From NCBI GenBank assembly GCA_964400875.1, contig CAYNWK010000088.1, forward strand, positions 1 to 17,647: a stretch of 17,647 nt of DNA. The letters run 5' to 3'. The position numbers and the translations under genes were made by a program. The first letter of the stretch is position 1. Every line of letters begins with the position of its first letter. The stretch is from CAYNWK01 sp964400875 (GTDB taxonomy: Bacteria; Chloroflexota; Anaerolineae; Anaerolineales; UBA4823). The notes beneath the pieces were generated by a model. That model made no database searches and had not been told where the DNA came from. It worked only from the letters and a program-made list of their open reading frames with translations. Positions 5,667 to 12,329 of this stretch are shown here, in pieces.

Positions 5667-7178
5667 CTACTCCTCCCCGAGCGCTTCGAGATCAACCGGC
5701 TCGAGCCGCAGGTCTTCGTATCCCAGCCGCTTGGCGACGATGCGGTAATCGAAATCGATCGAGCAGGATGCCCCATCCAGGGAGCGAACCGTGAAGGATT
5801 CCGAGGTCTTTTCCGCCACGTAGAGGGCGCAGCCCCCCAAGGGGGTGAGGAAGACGTGGTAATCCTCCAACAGGTTGACCGTGGCGGCGAAGACCGGCTC
5901 GACCGCTACCGTGGCTTCGCCGTTGACCAGCGATGCTGCGCCGAAATCCTCAAACCAGTTCTCGGGGCTTTCCAGCGCATACAGCTTGACTGGGCCGTCC
6001 TGGTCCGCCTCGACCATGGCCGACTTGGTGCCGGGGGCGGTCAGGTTGCCGCTCTCGTCCACGATGAGGACGAGCCCGCCCACGCCGTTATAAACCGCGA
6101 GGTAGCCTGCCTCATCATTGTTTTGGTCCAGATGAATCTCTACATCATCGTTGGATCTGAGATCCAGGCTGCTGCTGGCCCCCGATGGATCGCTGCTGAG
6201 GATGCCGCTGCTTCCATCTAAGACCACATCAGCAGTTACATTGTCTCCCGCGCCGGCGAACACTCCCCTGCCGCCAGCCGCAGTATTCTCAAAATAGCCC
6301 CCATAGTAACCGGACGAGGTGGAGGCAGCTTGTACGCCGTGTTCATCAGCCTGGTACACATAGACACCGATGCCATCCGCCGAACCGACATACACGCCGT
6401 TCCCGCCGGTCGAGCCTACGAATACGGCATCCCCTCCTGCCGAATCCACTTGGAACCCATTACTTCCTACATTGCCCACACGCACGCCGTCAGTAACAGC
6501 CGAATCGACCTGAAAACCATAGAAATCCGCCGATTCCACCAGCACACCAGCGCTTACCGATGCCATCCGCACGCCAGTGGCAGCCGAATCGATATACAAA
6601 CCAATATCTGAGGCTTCCCCCACAGTGAGGGCATTCCCTTGCGTGTTGTTCAGGTTGAGCACCCCTTCGCTGCCGGAACTCGTAACAGCGCCCGAAATGA
6701 TCGCCCCCGGGCGCAAGGTCAGGGCGGAGGGCGCGGCGGTCAACGCCTGGCGCGGGCTGAGGACGGTGTACCCACCCGTCTCGGTCCCCGGCCGAACCCG
6801 AATCTCCAACCACAAGGCCTGGCCGTCGAAGACGTCCCCGAAATCCAGTTCTACGGTAAACAGGCCGCCGGACACACTGACGTCATCCAGGGACGCGGTT
6901 GTCCCTACCTGGGCCCCGGCGGATAGATCGTCGAACAGGCGGAACTCGAAATCATAATTGCCGTCCGCCGGATCACCCCCATCGGTCAACCGCCCCTGGT
7001 AGGTGATAACCGTCGTCAGCGGGCTGTTTGCAAGCAATGCCTGGTCTTCGGCGAACGATGCCGCTGAGCTGCCCCTCCCAACAACCAGCGTATCGGGTGG
7101 GCCGGCTGCGACAGCAACGGCGTACGTCAGCCCGAGTCCGAGCACTAAGACGAGCAAAAGTGATGCTTTTCTGTTCAT
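5667..7178 (-). CDS. Secreted surface protein with decapeptide repeats
   Basis: A 503-residue exported protein. The ATG at 7178 is preceded by AGGAGG 8 bases upstream and gives a signal peptide (MNRKASLLLVLVLGLGLTYA). An N-terminal beta domain follows at about 55-150 (TYQGRLTDGGDPADGNYDFE, a common start of bacterial surface proteins). Then come about ten repeats of ten residues at 193-283, with pattern G-V/F-x-V-x-S-A (GVRVGNVGSN, GFQVDSAGGD, GVYVGSADGI). The C-terminal part, about 380-490, has GTKSAMVEADQDGPVKLYA and SPENWFEDFG, then a Cys pair (GGCALYV and GASCSIDF) and YRIVAKRLGYED. This resembles the C-terminal domain found after repeat regions in other bacterial surface proteins; I cannot name it with certainty. 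Likely an extended fibre or surface layer protein. It leads the tightly spaced operon; the next start follows 5 bp after its stop. Confidence 0.85.
   Translation of the reverse strand: MNRKASLLLVLVLGLGLTYAVAVAAGPPDTLVVGRGSSAASFAEDQALLANSPLTTVITYQGRLTDGGDPADGNYDFEFRLFDDLSAGAQVGTTASLDDVSVSGGLFTVELDFGDVFDGQALWLEIRVRPGTETGGYTVLSPRQALTAAPSALTLRPGAIISGAVTSSGSEGVLNLNNTQGNALTVGEASDIGLYIDSAATGVRMASVSAGVLVESADFYGFQVDSAVTDGVRVGNVGSNGFQVDSAGGDAVFVGSTGGNGVYVGSADGIGVYVYQADEHGVQAASTSSGYYGGYFENTAAGGRGVFAGAGDNVTADVVLDGSSGILSSDPSGASSSLDLRSNDDVEIHLDQNNDEAGYLAVYNGVGGLVLIVDESGNLTAPGTKSAMVEADQDGPVKLYALESPENWFEDFGAASLVNGEATVAVEPVFAATVNLLEDYHVFLTPLGGCALYVAEKTSESFTVRSLDGASCSIDFDYRIVAKRLGYEDLRLEPVDLEALGEE
6321..6602 (-). 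repeat. Decapeptide (30-bp) tandem repeat inside the surface protein gene
   Basis: Consensus G-[VF]-x-V-[GDE]-S-A-x-x-x. Gly (once Ala) starts each unit; the spacing is 9, 9, then 10 seven times in a row. DNA copies have diverged (codon choice differs), so the periodicity is kept at protein level. Ten-residue units with alternating small and aliphatic residues suggest a beta-solenoid stalk. Confidence 0.8.
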
Positions 7179-7288
7179 TTCCAACCTCCTATCCTTAGGG
7201 TTTGCGTAGTTGGCGTCATGCTGGGGCATCTGTGGGGGCGATGCTCAACAAACACCGCAATTTTCCACGAACTGCGCACCTGCTTCGG

Positions 7289-7501
7289 TTAATGCGCGCC
7301 TGGTTCCGCGGCATCGATCCCGGAAAAGTGCGCCAGCAACCAGGAAAAGAAGGCGGTATCTTCCCGGAAGTAGCGGACTTCCCCGGTTTCGATGAACTCG
7401 ATCCGGCCGCGCCACTCGAATCGATCACCGTCCAGGGCTTCTTTCCACAAACGCATGGTGAACAGATGCAACCGGCCGGAGGCAACTTCGCCTTTTTTCA
7501 T
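7289..7501 (-). CDS. Small hypothetical protein (70 aa)
   Basis: A 70-residue soluble protein: MKKGEVASGRLHLFTMRLWK, then EWRGRIEFIETGEVRYFRED and AFFSWLLAHF. The order LFTxRxW...EWRGRI....SGEVRYFR...FFSWLL matches a short conserved hypothetical family that I recall from Chloroflexota, where it often stands alone or near regulators; this is recognised by pattern, not by search. An in-frame TGA lies three codons before the ATG at 7501, so this is the earliest start, but no clear Shine-Dalgarno sequence is visible. It lies 110 bp upstream of the surface protein gene, same strand. Function unknown. Confidence 0.65.
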   Translation of the reverse strand: MKKGEVASGRLHLFTMRLWKEALDGDRFEWRGRIEFIETGEVRYFREDTAFFSWLLAHFSGIDAAEPGAH

Positions 7502-7581
7502 CAGGGATCACTTGAGCTCCCACGCACTCAACCTACCGGATCCGCCTTCATCTACGCTCATATCATCAACATAAGATAGTC

Positions 7582-7653
7582 GTTACGCAGTTCTCCGAGA
7601 AAGCGAGGATCTTTAAGCGGACGAAGCTCGCCCAAACACCCCCTTGCTTCCCT
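7582..7653 (-). repeat. Intergenic palindromic repeat, copy A
   Basis: 72 bp that align without gaps to 14110-14181 when read on the minus strand (58 of 72 identical by my count). The 5' half is a hairpin (arms around TTTGGGCGAGC and GTCCGC); the 3' half ends GAACTGCGTAAC. It lies between the SARP terminator and the 70-aa gene. It is not in a coding frame that I recognise. Confidence 0.75.
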
Positions 7654-7671
7654 CCGGTGCGTAAGCCCTAC

Positions 7672-7705
7672 AACAAAAAGCCACTGCTCTTTTATAGCAA
7701 GTGGC
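7672..7705 (-). terminator. Intrinsic terminator of the SARP-type regulator gene
   Basis: On the minus strand GCCACTTGCT, a 7-base loop, then AGCAGTGGC form a 9-bp stem with one bulged T, followed at once by TTTTTGTTG. This is a textbook rho-independent terminator 55 bp after the regulator stop at 7760. It separates the regulator from the secreted-protein operon downstream. Confidence 0.85.
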
Positions 7706-7759
7706 GCGTTCGAAAAGCGTTCGTATGAATAGATTGGGGTTAAATTACAGGGAATTTAT

Positions 7760-10700
7760 CTACAACGTTGCCAGCAGTCGATCGGTCAGCTTGTCCAGGT
7801 CGCCTGCGAAAATCTCATCGGCCGGCAGGTCGCCCCCCTCCGCGCCCAGCTGCTCCTGTAATTGGAGCAGCTGGCTTTCCGCCCGTTCTCGCAGGTCGCT
7901 TTCAACCCCCGGATGACTCACGACGAAGGTAAGCACTTCGACCGCCAGCCGGTTTTGCCCCCTGTGAACCAACAAACCGGCGATCCCGGCCGAGATCGCC
8001 AGAATGGTCGGGACCGCTTGAATTGCCGCCGCAGTTCGCAAGGCTTCTTCGAAGGAACGCCTGGCGCCTGGTTCATCGCCGCCATCCAGCGCGATCAGGC
8101 CGAGCATCCTCAGCGTGTTGGCGATGCCTTCCTTGGTGTTGATGCGCCGGCGGATCAGCAGCGCTTCGTGGAAGCGCGCTTCCGCCTCCGGGAGATCTCC
8201 CAACCGGTAGGCCAGATCGCCAAGGTTGTGCAAGGCTATGGCGATCCCGAAAGGGTTGCCGATTTCACGGCGCAGCGCTAAACTCTCCTCGTGATACTCG
8301 CGGGCCTGAGCGAGATCGCCCATCCAGGTCGTGAGGATAGCCAGGTTGTTGAGAGTTTTCGCCACACCCCAGGGATCACCCAGCGATCTGCGGATCGCCA
8401 GGCTTTCCTGGAAGGATCCGAGGCCTTGGGGATAATCGCCCATCGCGCTGTGGACGATGCCCAGGGTGTTCAACGAGTCGGCCACACGGGCAGGGTAGCC
8501 GATATCCTTGCGCATCGCCAGAGACTCATAAAGATAGGTTTTAGCCAGGTTATACTCGCCGAGTGACCGCATGACGTCCCCAAGGAAGCTGAGCGCCGTA
8601 GCCGTTTCCCAAAGATTAGGCGTCCCCCGGAAAATCTCGAGGCTTTTTTCGAGATGCGCTCGCGCCGCCTGGTGCTCGCCCCGCCGGAAGGCGATCTGCC
8701 CGAGACGGAGCATCGCTTGAGCTTTTTCTTCACTCCGGCTGCGATCGTCGAGGCCGCGGCTGCAGTCCTCCAGCATCAGCTGAGCCTGGTCGTACCGCCC
8801 CAGGTGGTATTGCATGGAAGCCTGGAACATGCGCAACCGCCAATAAAGCGCATGGAGTTCGGCGCGATCGGGAGCCTGCTTCTCGATGCTCAGCTGCAGG
8901 GAGTCGGCTGCCGAAGCAAACTGGTCAGCCCCCTCCTGGAACCAACCGCGCAGATCGTAAAACAAGTAAAGAGGCTGGGCCGACTTATCGAGAGAATGGA
9001 ATTGGCCCGTCTCAATTGCCAGGTTCCAGGATGTCCGGATTTGATCAATTACCACAGAGATGCTCTGCAGCGCCTTATGGGGCTCGCTGCCCCGCAGGTT
9101 TGCGCCCTGCTGGTGCAAGAAGTCCAGGAAATAGTCACGAAAACGCCCGGAGAGCTTTTCCCGCTCGTTTTGACGAGCGGCCAATTTTTCCGCTGCAAAT
9201 TGTCTCAGCAGCCGATGCATCTCATAGTATCCATCCGGACGCCATTGAAGCATGGATTTATCCACCAGGGAAGACAGCACCCTGAGCGTCCCTCCGGCGA
9301 TCTCCAGGGCTGCCGGGCGATCGAAGCGACCCTGAAAGACCGCCAGCCTTCGAAGAATTTTTCGCTCCTCCGGCGAGAGCAGGTTCCACGAATGCTCGAA
9401 CACCGCCCGCATACTCTGATGCCGTTCGGGGATGTCGATCTTGGACGTGCTGAGGAAATCAAGTCCGGTTTCTATCTCCAACGCAATTTCCTTAAGGGAG
9501 AGCTTATCCGCCCAGGAAGCAGCTAATTCGATGGCCAGCGGGTTCCCATCCACGAGGCGGCATATGCGTGCAACCTCCGGAAAACTGTTTTCAAGTTCCG
9601 TCAGTTCGATATGGATCCTGCTGGCGCTGATGTAAAAAAGTTCTACGGCGCTCCGGAAATCGTTTTCAGATCCTTGGCTTCCTCCCAGGACTCCCAGGCC
9701 TCTGACCTCGTAGATCCATTCTTGCTTCAAATTGAGGCGCTCCCGAGAGGTAACCAGCAGTTTGACCTGGGGAGCCTGGCGGCCAATCTGAAGGATCAAT
9801 TCTCTTCCCGGCTGCAAGTGTTCAAAATTATCCAGAACCAGAAGGAGCGACTTCTTCGCCAGATAATTGAACAGCTGGGCGCGCGCATCATCCCCTTCCT
9901 GGAAAGCCAGCCCGATCGCTTCAGCAATCGTCGAGAGCAAAAGATCTGAGGATTCGACGGGAACGAGCGACACATAATAGATCCCGCGTTCGAATACCCC
10001 CGTATATTCCTCAGCGGCGCTCAAGGCGGCCTGAATTGCCAGGCGAGTTTTACCGATCCCCCCAGGCCCAAGCAGGGTCAGCAAGCGGCACTCTTCGTCC
10101 CGGAGCAGCTTCACCAATTCAACGATTTCCCTTTCCCTACCGATGAATCGCGTGGTTTGGGATGGAAAACCGTGGCTGCGAATCCGTGTTTGTTCTCGAG
10201 CTAACAGCCCTTGATACAGCTTCTGAGTCTGCGGGCCTGGTTCCACATCCAGCTCGTGGCGCAGCGTCTCGACGCAGAGGTTATAGACGCGCAGCGCTTC
10301 CGCGCGATTGCCACGGGCAACATGCAGTTTGATCAGCTTGCGATACCAGGACTCTTGTAATGGGTCAGATCGAAGCAGTCGTTCTGCATAATGAGCAGCC
10401 GCGGAGTAGTCATCGTCACTTGAAGCGAGTTTAAACAATCGCTCCAATACCCGAATATATTGATGCTGAAGCTCTTCACTGTACCGAAGGATCCATTCTT
10501 CGTAGTTATCGGGGACTAACGGACCTTTATAAATAGCCAAGGACTTTCTCAAAGCCTCCCTGGCCTGATCGGATTGCCCCAGCTCCAGGGCCGCTTGTGC
10601 ACGAGAGATCTCGGCTTCAAAATCTTCCACATCCAAACGGTAGGACGAATCCACGCGCCAACCTGCGGTCTGCTGCTGAATATCGATAAATCGCTCGGCA

Positions 10701-10939
10701 TCAGGCAGGCTTCGCCGCAAGTGGTACAGCTCCCTGCGCAAATTCGTGAGCGCTTGCTTATCGGAAGAACTCGGCCAAAGCTGGCCTGCGATCGTGCGGC
10801 GAGTTTGGGGGTCGTCCCGGTGCATCAACAAATAGGTCAGCAAAGACTGCTGGCGCGGGGAGGTGATGCTGGTCACAGGAGTATCCCCATAGACCATTTG
10901 AAACCCCCCGAAGAGCTGGATCTGCAAGACTCGAGTCAT
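7760..10939 (-). CDS. SARP-type STAND regulator: wHTH-BTAD, NB-ARC ATPase, TPR
   Basis: A 1059-residue transcription regulator (ATG at 10939; an in-frame GTG at 10945 is also possible, and neither has a clear Shine-Dalgarno sequence). Order of domains: an OmpR-type winged helix at about 3-95 (LQIQLFGGFQMVYGD, then SPRQQSLLTYLLMHRD), the BTAD domain at about 100-245, an NB-ARC ATPase at about 265-560, and TPRs at about 690-1000. Walker A is GPGGIGKT (291-298), Walker B LLLVLDNFEH (365-374), the sensor LLVTSRE (394-400), and GNPLAIELAASW (465-476) is the winged-helix GxP motif. TPR units repeat with an exact 40-residue period over residues 719-968. The layout is that of AfsR/SARP STAND activators, which need ATP and an unknown signal sensed through the TPRs. 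It sits just upstream of the secreted-protein operon on the same strand, so it is a candidate activator of it; this is inference. Confidence 0.95.
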   Translation of the reverse strand: MTRVLQIQLFGGFQMVYGDTPVTSITSPRQQSLLTYLLMHRDDPQTRRTIAGQLWPSSSDKQALTNLRRELYHLRRSLPDAERFIDIQQQTAGWRVDSSYRLDVEDFEAEISRAQAALELGQSDQAREALRKSLAIYKGPLVPDNYEEWILRYSEELQHQYIRVLERLFKLASSDDDYSAAAHYAERLLRSDPLQESWYRKLIKLHVARGNRAEALRVYNLCVETLRHELDVEPGPQTQKLYQGLLAREQTRIRSHGFPSQTTRFIGREREIVELVKLLRDEECRLLTLLGPGGIGKTRLAIQAALSAAEEYTGVFERGIYYVSLVPVESSDLLLSTIAEAIGLAFQEGDDARAQLFNYLAKKSLLLVLDNFEHLQPGRELILQIGRQAPQVKLLVTSRERLNLKQEWIYEVRGLGVLGGSQGSENDFRSAVELFYISASRIHIELTELENSFPEVARICRLVDGNPLAIELAASWADKLSLKEIALEIETGLDFLSTSKIDIPERHQSMRAVFEHSWNLLSPEERKILRRLAVFQGRFDRPAALEIAGGTLRVLSSLVDKSMLQWRPDGYYEMHRLLRQFAAEKLAARQNEREKLSGRFRDYFLDFLHQQGANLRGSEPHKALQSISVVIDQIRTSWNLAIETGQFHSLDKSAQPLYLFYDLRGWFQEGADQFASAADSLQLSIEKQAPDRAELHALYWRLRMFQASMQYHLGRYDQAQLMLEDCSRGLDDRSRSEEKAQAMLRLGQIAFRRGEHQAARAHLEKSLEIFRGTPNLWETATALSFLGDVMRSLGEYNLAKTYLYESLAMRKDIGYPARVADSLNTLGIVHSAMGDYPQGLGSFQESLAIRRSLGDPWGVAKTLNNLAILTTWMGDLAQAREYHEESLALRREIGNPFGIAIALHNLGDLAYRLGDLPEAEARFHEALLIRRRINTKEGIANTLRMLGLIALDGGDEPGARRSFEEALRTAAAIQAVPTILAISAGIAGLLVHRGQNRLAVEVLTFVVSHPGVESDLRERAESQLLQLQEQLGAEGGDLPADEIFAGDLDKLTDRLLATL

Positions 10940-10959
10940 GTGCACGCGGCTTTAAATGG

Positions 10960-10996
10960 GTGGTGTTTTGGCTTGCGCTTCCAGCCAAAACACCAC
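10960..10996. promoter_or_regulatory. Perfect 14-bp inverted repeat before the regulator gene
   Basis: GTGGTGTTTTGGCT (10960-10973) and AGCCAAAACACCAC (10983-10996) are exact reverse complements around a 9-base loop. The element ends 20 bp before the ATG at 10939 (14 bp before the GTG), in the 5' region of the regulator gene. No T-run follows on the minus strand, which argues against a terminator. The heptamer AGCCAAA recurs at 11034-11040. It could be an operator (possibly autoregulatory) or an mRNA hairpin that controls translation, since there is no visible Shine-Dalgarno site. Confidence 0.7.
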
Positions 10997-11054
10997 TAGT
11001 TATCTTGTGAATCGCGTTAAAACATATAAGAATAGCCAAATATGTGGTGAAAGT

Positions 11055-11064
11055 NNNNNNNNNN
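11055..11064. other. Scaffold gap, 10 N
   Basis: Ten unknown bases directly at the point where the transposase frame ends. Repeated insertion sequences often break assemblies, so more of the element may be missing here than ten bases. Confidence 0.95.
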
Positions 11065-11254
11065 TGCCACGGTTCCCGTGTGCCAGAGCGGCTATCCCTT
11101 GCTGGCGATAGGCTGCCACGATGCGACGAAACTGCCGCTTCGTGAGGCCGAGCAGTTCAGCGGCTCGCTGTGCTCGGACTTTCCCGGCTTCATAGTCAAT
11201 CACCAGCTTCAATTTGTGCTGCTCTTTCATCGTCAATGTCACCTTGTTTTCCAT
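11065..11254 (-). pseudogene. Truncated HTH transposase, N-terminus only (ISNCY-like)
   Basis: The frame starts at the ATG at 11254 (MENKVTLTMKEQHKLKL; a second ATG at 11230). It encodes about 63 residues of a helix-turn-helix domain: AGKVRAQRAAELLGLTKRQF, RRIVAAYRQQGIAALAHGNRG. The AAELLGLTKRQ...RRIVAAYRxxGxAALAHGNRG pattern is the N-terminus of ISNCY-type transposases with an integrase-like core, and the expected catalytic DDE part is absent because the frame meets the 10-N gap. Sequence on the far side of the gap (10997-11054) does not continue the protein. Either the element is truly cut down or the remainder is missing from the assembly. Confidence 0.8.
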
Positions 11255-11255
11255 A

Positions 11256-11303
11256 GGGTGACATTTTCGCTGAACAGTCAAGGGGTGTCAAATTCGCTGA
11301 ACA
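11256..11303 (-). mobile_element. End of an insertion sequence with a doubled terminal motif
   Basis: Directly before the transposase ATG lie two copies of one motif, 11256-11276 and 11283-11303, both ending TTCGCTGAACA and starting GGGTG, 18 of 21 bases identical and 27 bp apart. On the minus strand they read TGTTCAGCGAA and on. Repeats of this kind at an IS end are typical transposase-binding sites, so the element boundary is probably at about 11303-11305. No target duplication can be tested because the other end is not visible. Confidence 0.65.
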
Positions 11304-11431
11304 ACAACAGCCAAGTAAGCTCAGGCAAGAGCAATTTCCAACCGCTCCAACAAAATAGTATACAATTTCGAGCGTGGAGCCAAAGGAAGGAACGCATGTA
11401 CATGCAACAGTTTTTCGACCTGGAGTGAGGG

Positions 11432-11998
11432 ATGACTGAATTAAAAAAGGGCGATTTACGCAAGATCGTGGTTGTGCCTTACGACCCCGCCTGGCCGGAG
11501 ATGTTCCGGCGCGAGGCAAAAGCCATCGCTGAGGTATTCGGGGAGCAGCTGATCGCCATCCATCACATCGGCAGCACGTCCGTGCCCGGGCTGTGCGCCA
11601 AACCGATCATCGACATCCTGCCGCTGGTGAAGGACATCGAACAGGTGGACGCTTACAACGACGCCATGGCTGAACTGGGCTACGAGGCCATGGGGGAATA
11701 CGGTCTCCCCGGGCGGCGCTACTTCCGCAAGGGCGGGCAGGTCAACCGCTCCCACCAGGCCCACACCTACGCCCTGGGCAACCCCGAGATCGACCGCCAC
11801 CTGGCTTTTCGAGACTATTTGAGGACGCACCCCGACGTGGCCGAGGAATACTGCCGGTTAAAAATGGAAGTGGCACGGCAGCACCCTCACGACATCTACG
11901 GCTACATGGACGGCAAAGACGCGTTCATCAAAGCCGTGGAAAAGAAGGCGCTGGCCTGGTGGGAGCAAACGGCCAACCAGAGTACTCGAGGAGATTGA
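11432..11998 (+). CDS. GrpB family (UPF0157) nucleotidyltransferase-fold protein
   Basis: A 188-residue cytoplasmic protein. The family core is plain: VVVPYDPAWPEMFRREAKAI, then HHIGSTSVPGLCAKPIIDIL at about residues 45-64, the GSTSVPG(L)xxKP(I/V)xD signature, with a later HLAFRDYLRTHPDVAEEY block that is also typical. The usual length is 160-190 residues. Members carry a nucleotidyltransferase-like fold, and a substrate is not firmly known; some are linked to coenzyme A synthesis by gene fusions in eukaryotes. The ATG at 11432 has GGAGTGAGGG before it. The IS end is 130 bp upstream. The next gene begins 1 bp after its stop, so the two form an operon. Confidence 0.9.
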   Translation: MTELKKGDLRKIVVVPYDPAWPEMFRREAKAIAEVFGEQLIAIHHIGSTSVPGLCAKPIIDILPLVKDIEQVDAYNDAMAELGYEAMGEYGLPGRRYFRKGGQVNRSHQAHTYALGNPEIDRHLAFRDYLRTHPDVAEEYCRLKMEVARQHPHDIYGYMDGKDAFIKAVEKKALAWWEQTANQSTRGD

Positions 11999-11999
11999 G

Positions 12000-12329
12000 A
12001 TGAGCGAGACACCGGTTTCAAATCCTGAAATTTCAGACAACGACCGCACCTGGGCAGCCCTGAGCTGGATCCCGGCGACGCCGCTGTCGCCGCTGCTGGC
12101 GATCCTGGCGCTGGTCATGGAAGACACCAAAGACCGCCCCTTCGTCCGCCAACACGCCATGCTGTCACTGGCCGCCGGCGCGCTCTTGATCCCGGTGACC
12201 TGCGTCACGCTCGGCCTGGGCGGGCTGCTTTACCTGGTTTTCTTCTACTACGCCTATCAAGCCTACCAGGGGGAGGCGATGACCATCCCGGTGGTTTCGG
12301 ACTTCATCGCCGAGCGGGGTTGGGTTTAA
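12000..12329 (+). CDS. Small membrane protein, DUF4870-like
   Basis: A 109-residue protein. A short polar N-terminus (MSETPVSNPEISDNDRTWAA) precedes a first hydrophobic segment (WIPATPLSPLLAILALVMED), the motif KDRPFVRQHAMLSLAAGALL, and a second hydrophobic stretch up to YYAYQAYQGE, with a closing IPVVSDFIAERGWV. The pattern resembles the DUF4870/Tic20-like family: a conserved KxxPFVRxHAxxSL between the helices. The ATG at 12000 is one base after the GrpB stop, with GGAGATTG before it, so it is translationally coupled. Function unknown. Its stop overlaps that of the convergent histidine kinase. Confidence 0.75.
   Translation: MSETPVSNPEISDNDRTWAALSWIPATPLSPLLAILALVMEDTKDRPFVRQHAMLSLAAGALLIPVTCVTLGLGGLLYLVFFYYAYQAYQGEAMTIPVVSDFIAERGWV

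Noticed and set aside
10960..10996. Inverted repeat as the intrinsic terminator of a neighbouring gene
   Set aside because: No T-run follows the stem on either strand, and no gene ends next to it on the correct side.
11396..11428. Short leader peptide frame MYMQQFFDLE before the GrpB gene
   Set aside because: It is ten codons long and lacks the codon runs of an attenuator. Chance frames of this size are common, although its stop does lie within the GrpB Shine-Dalgarno region.
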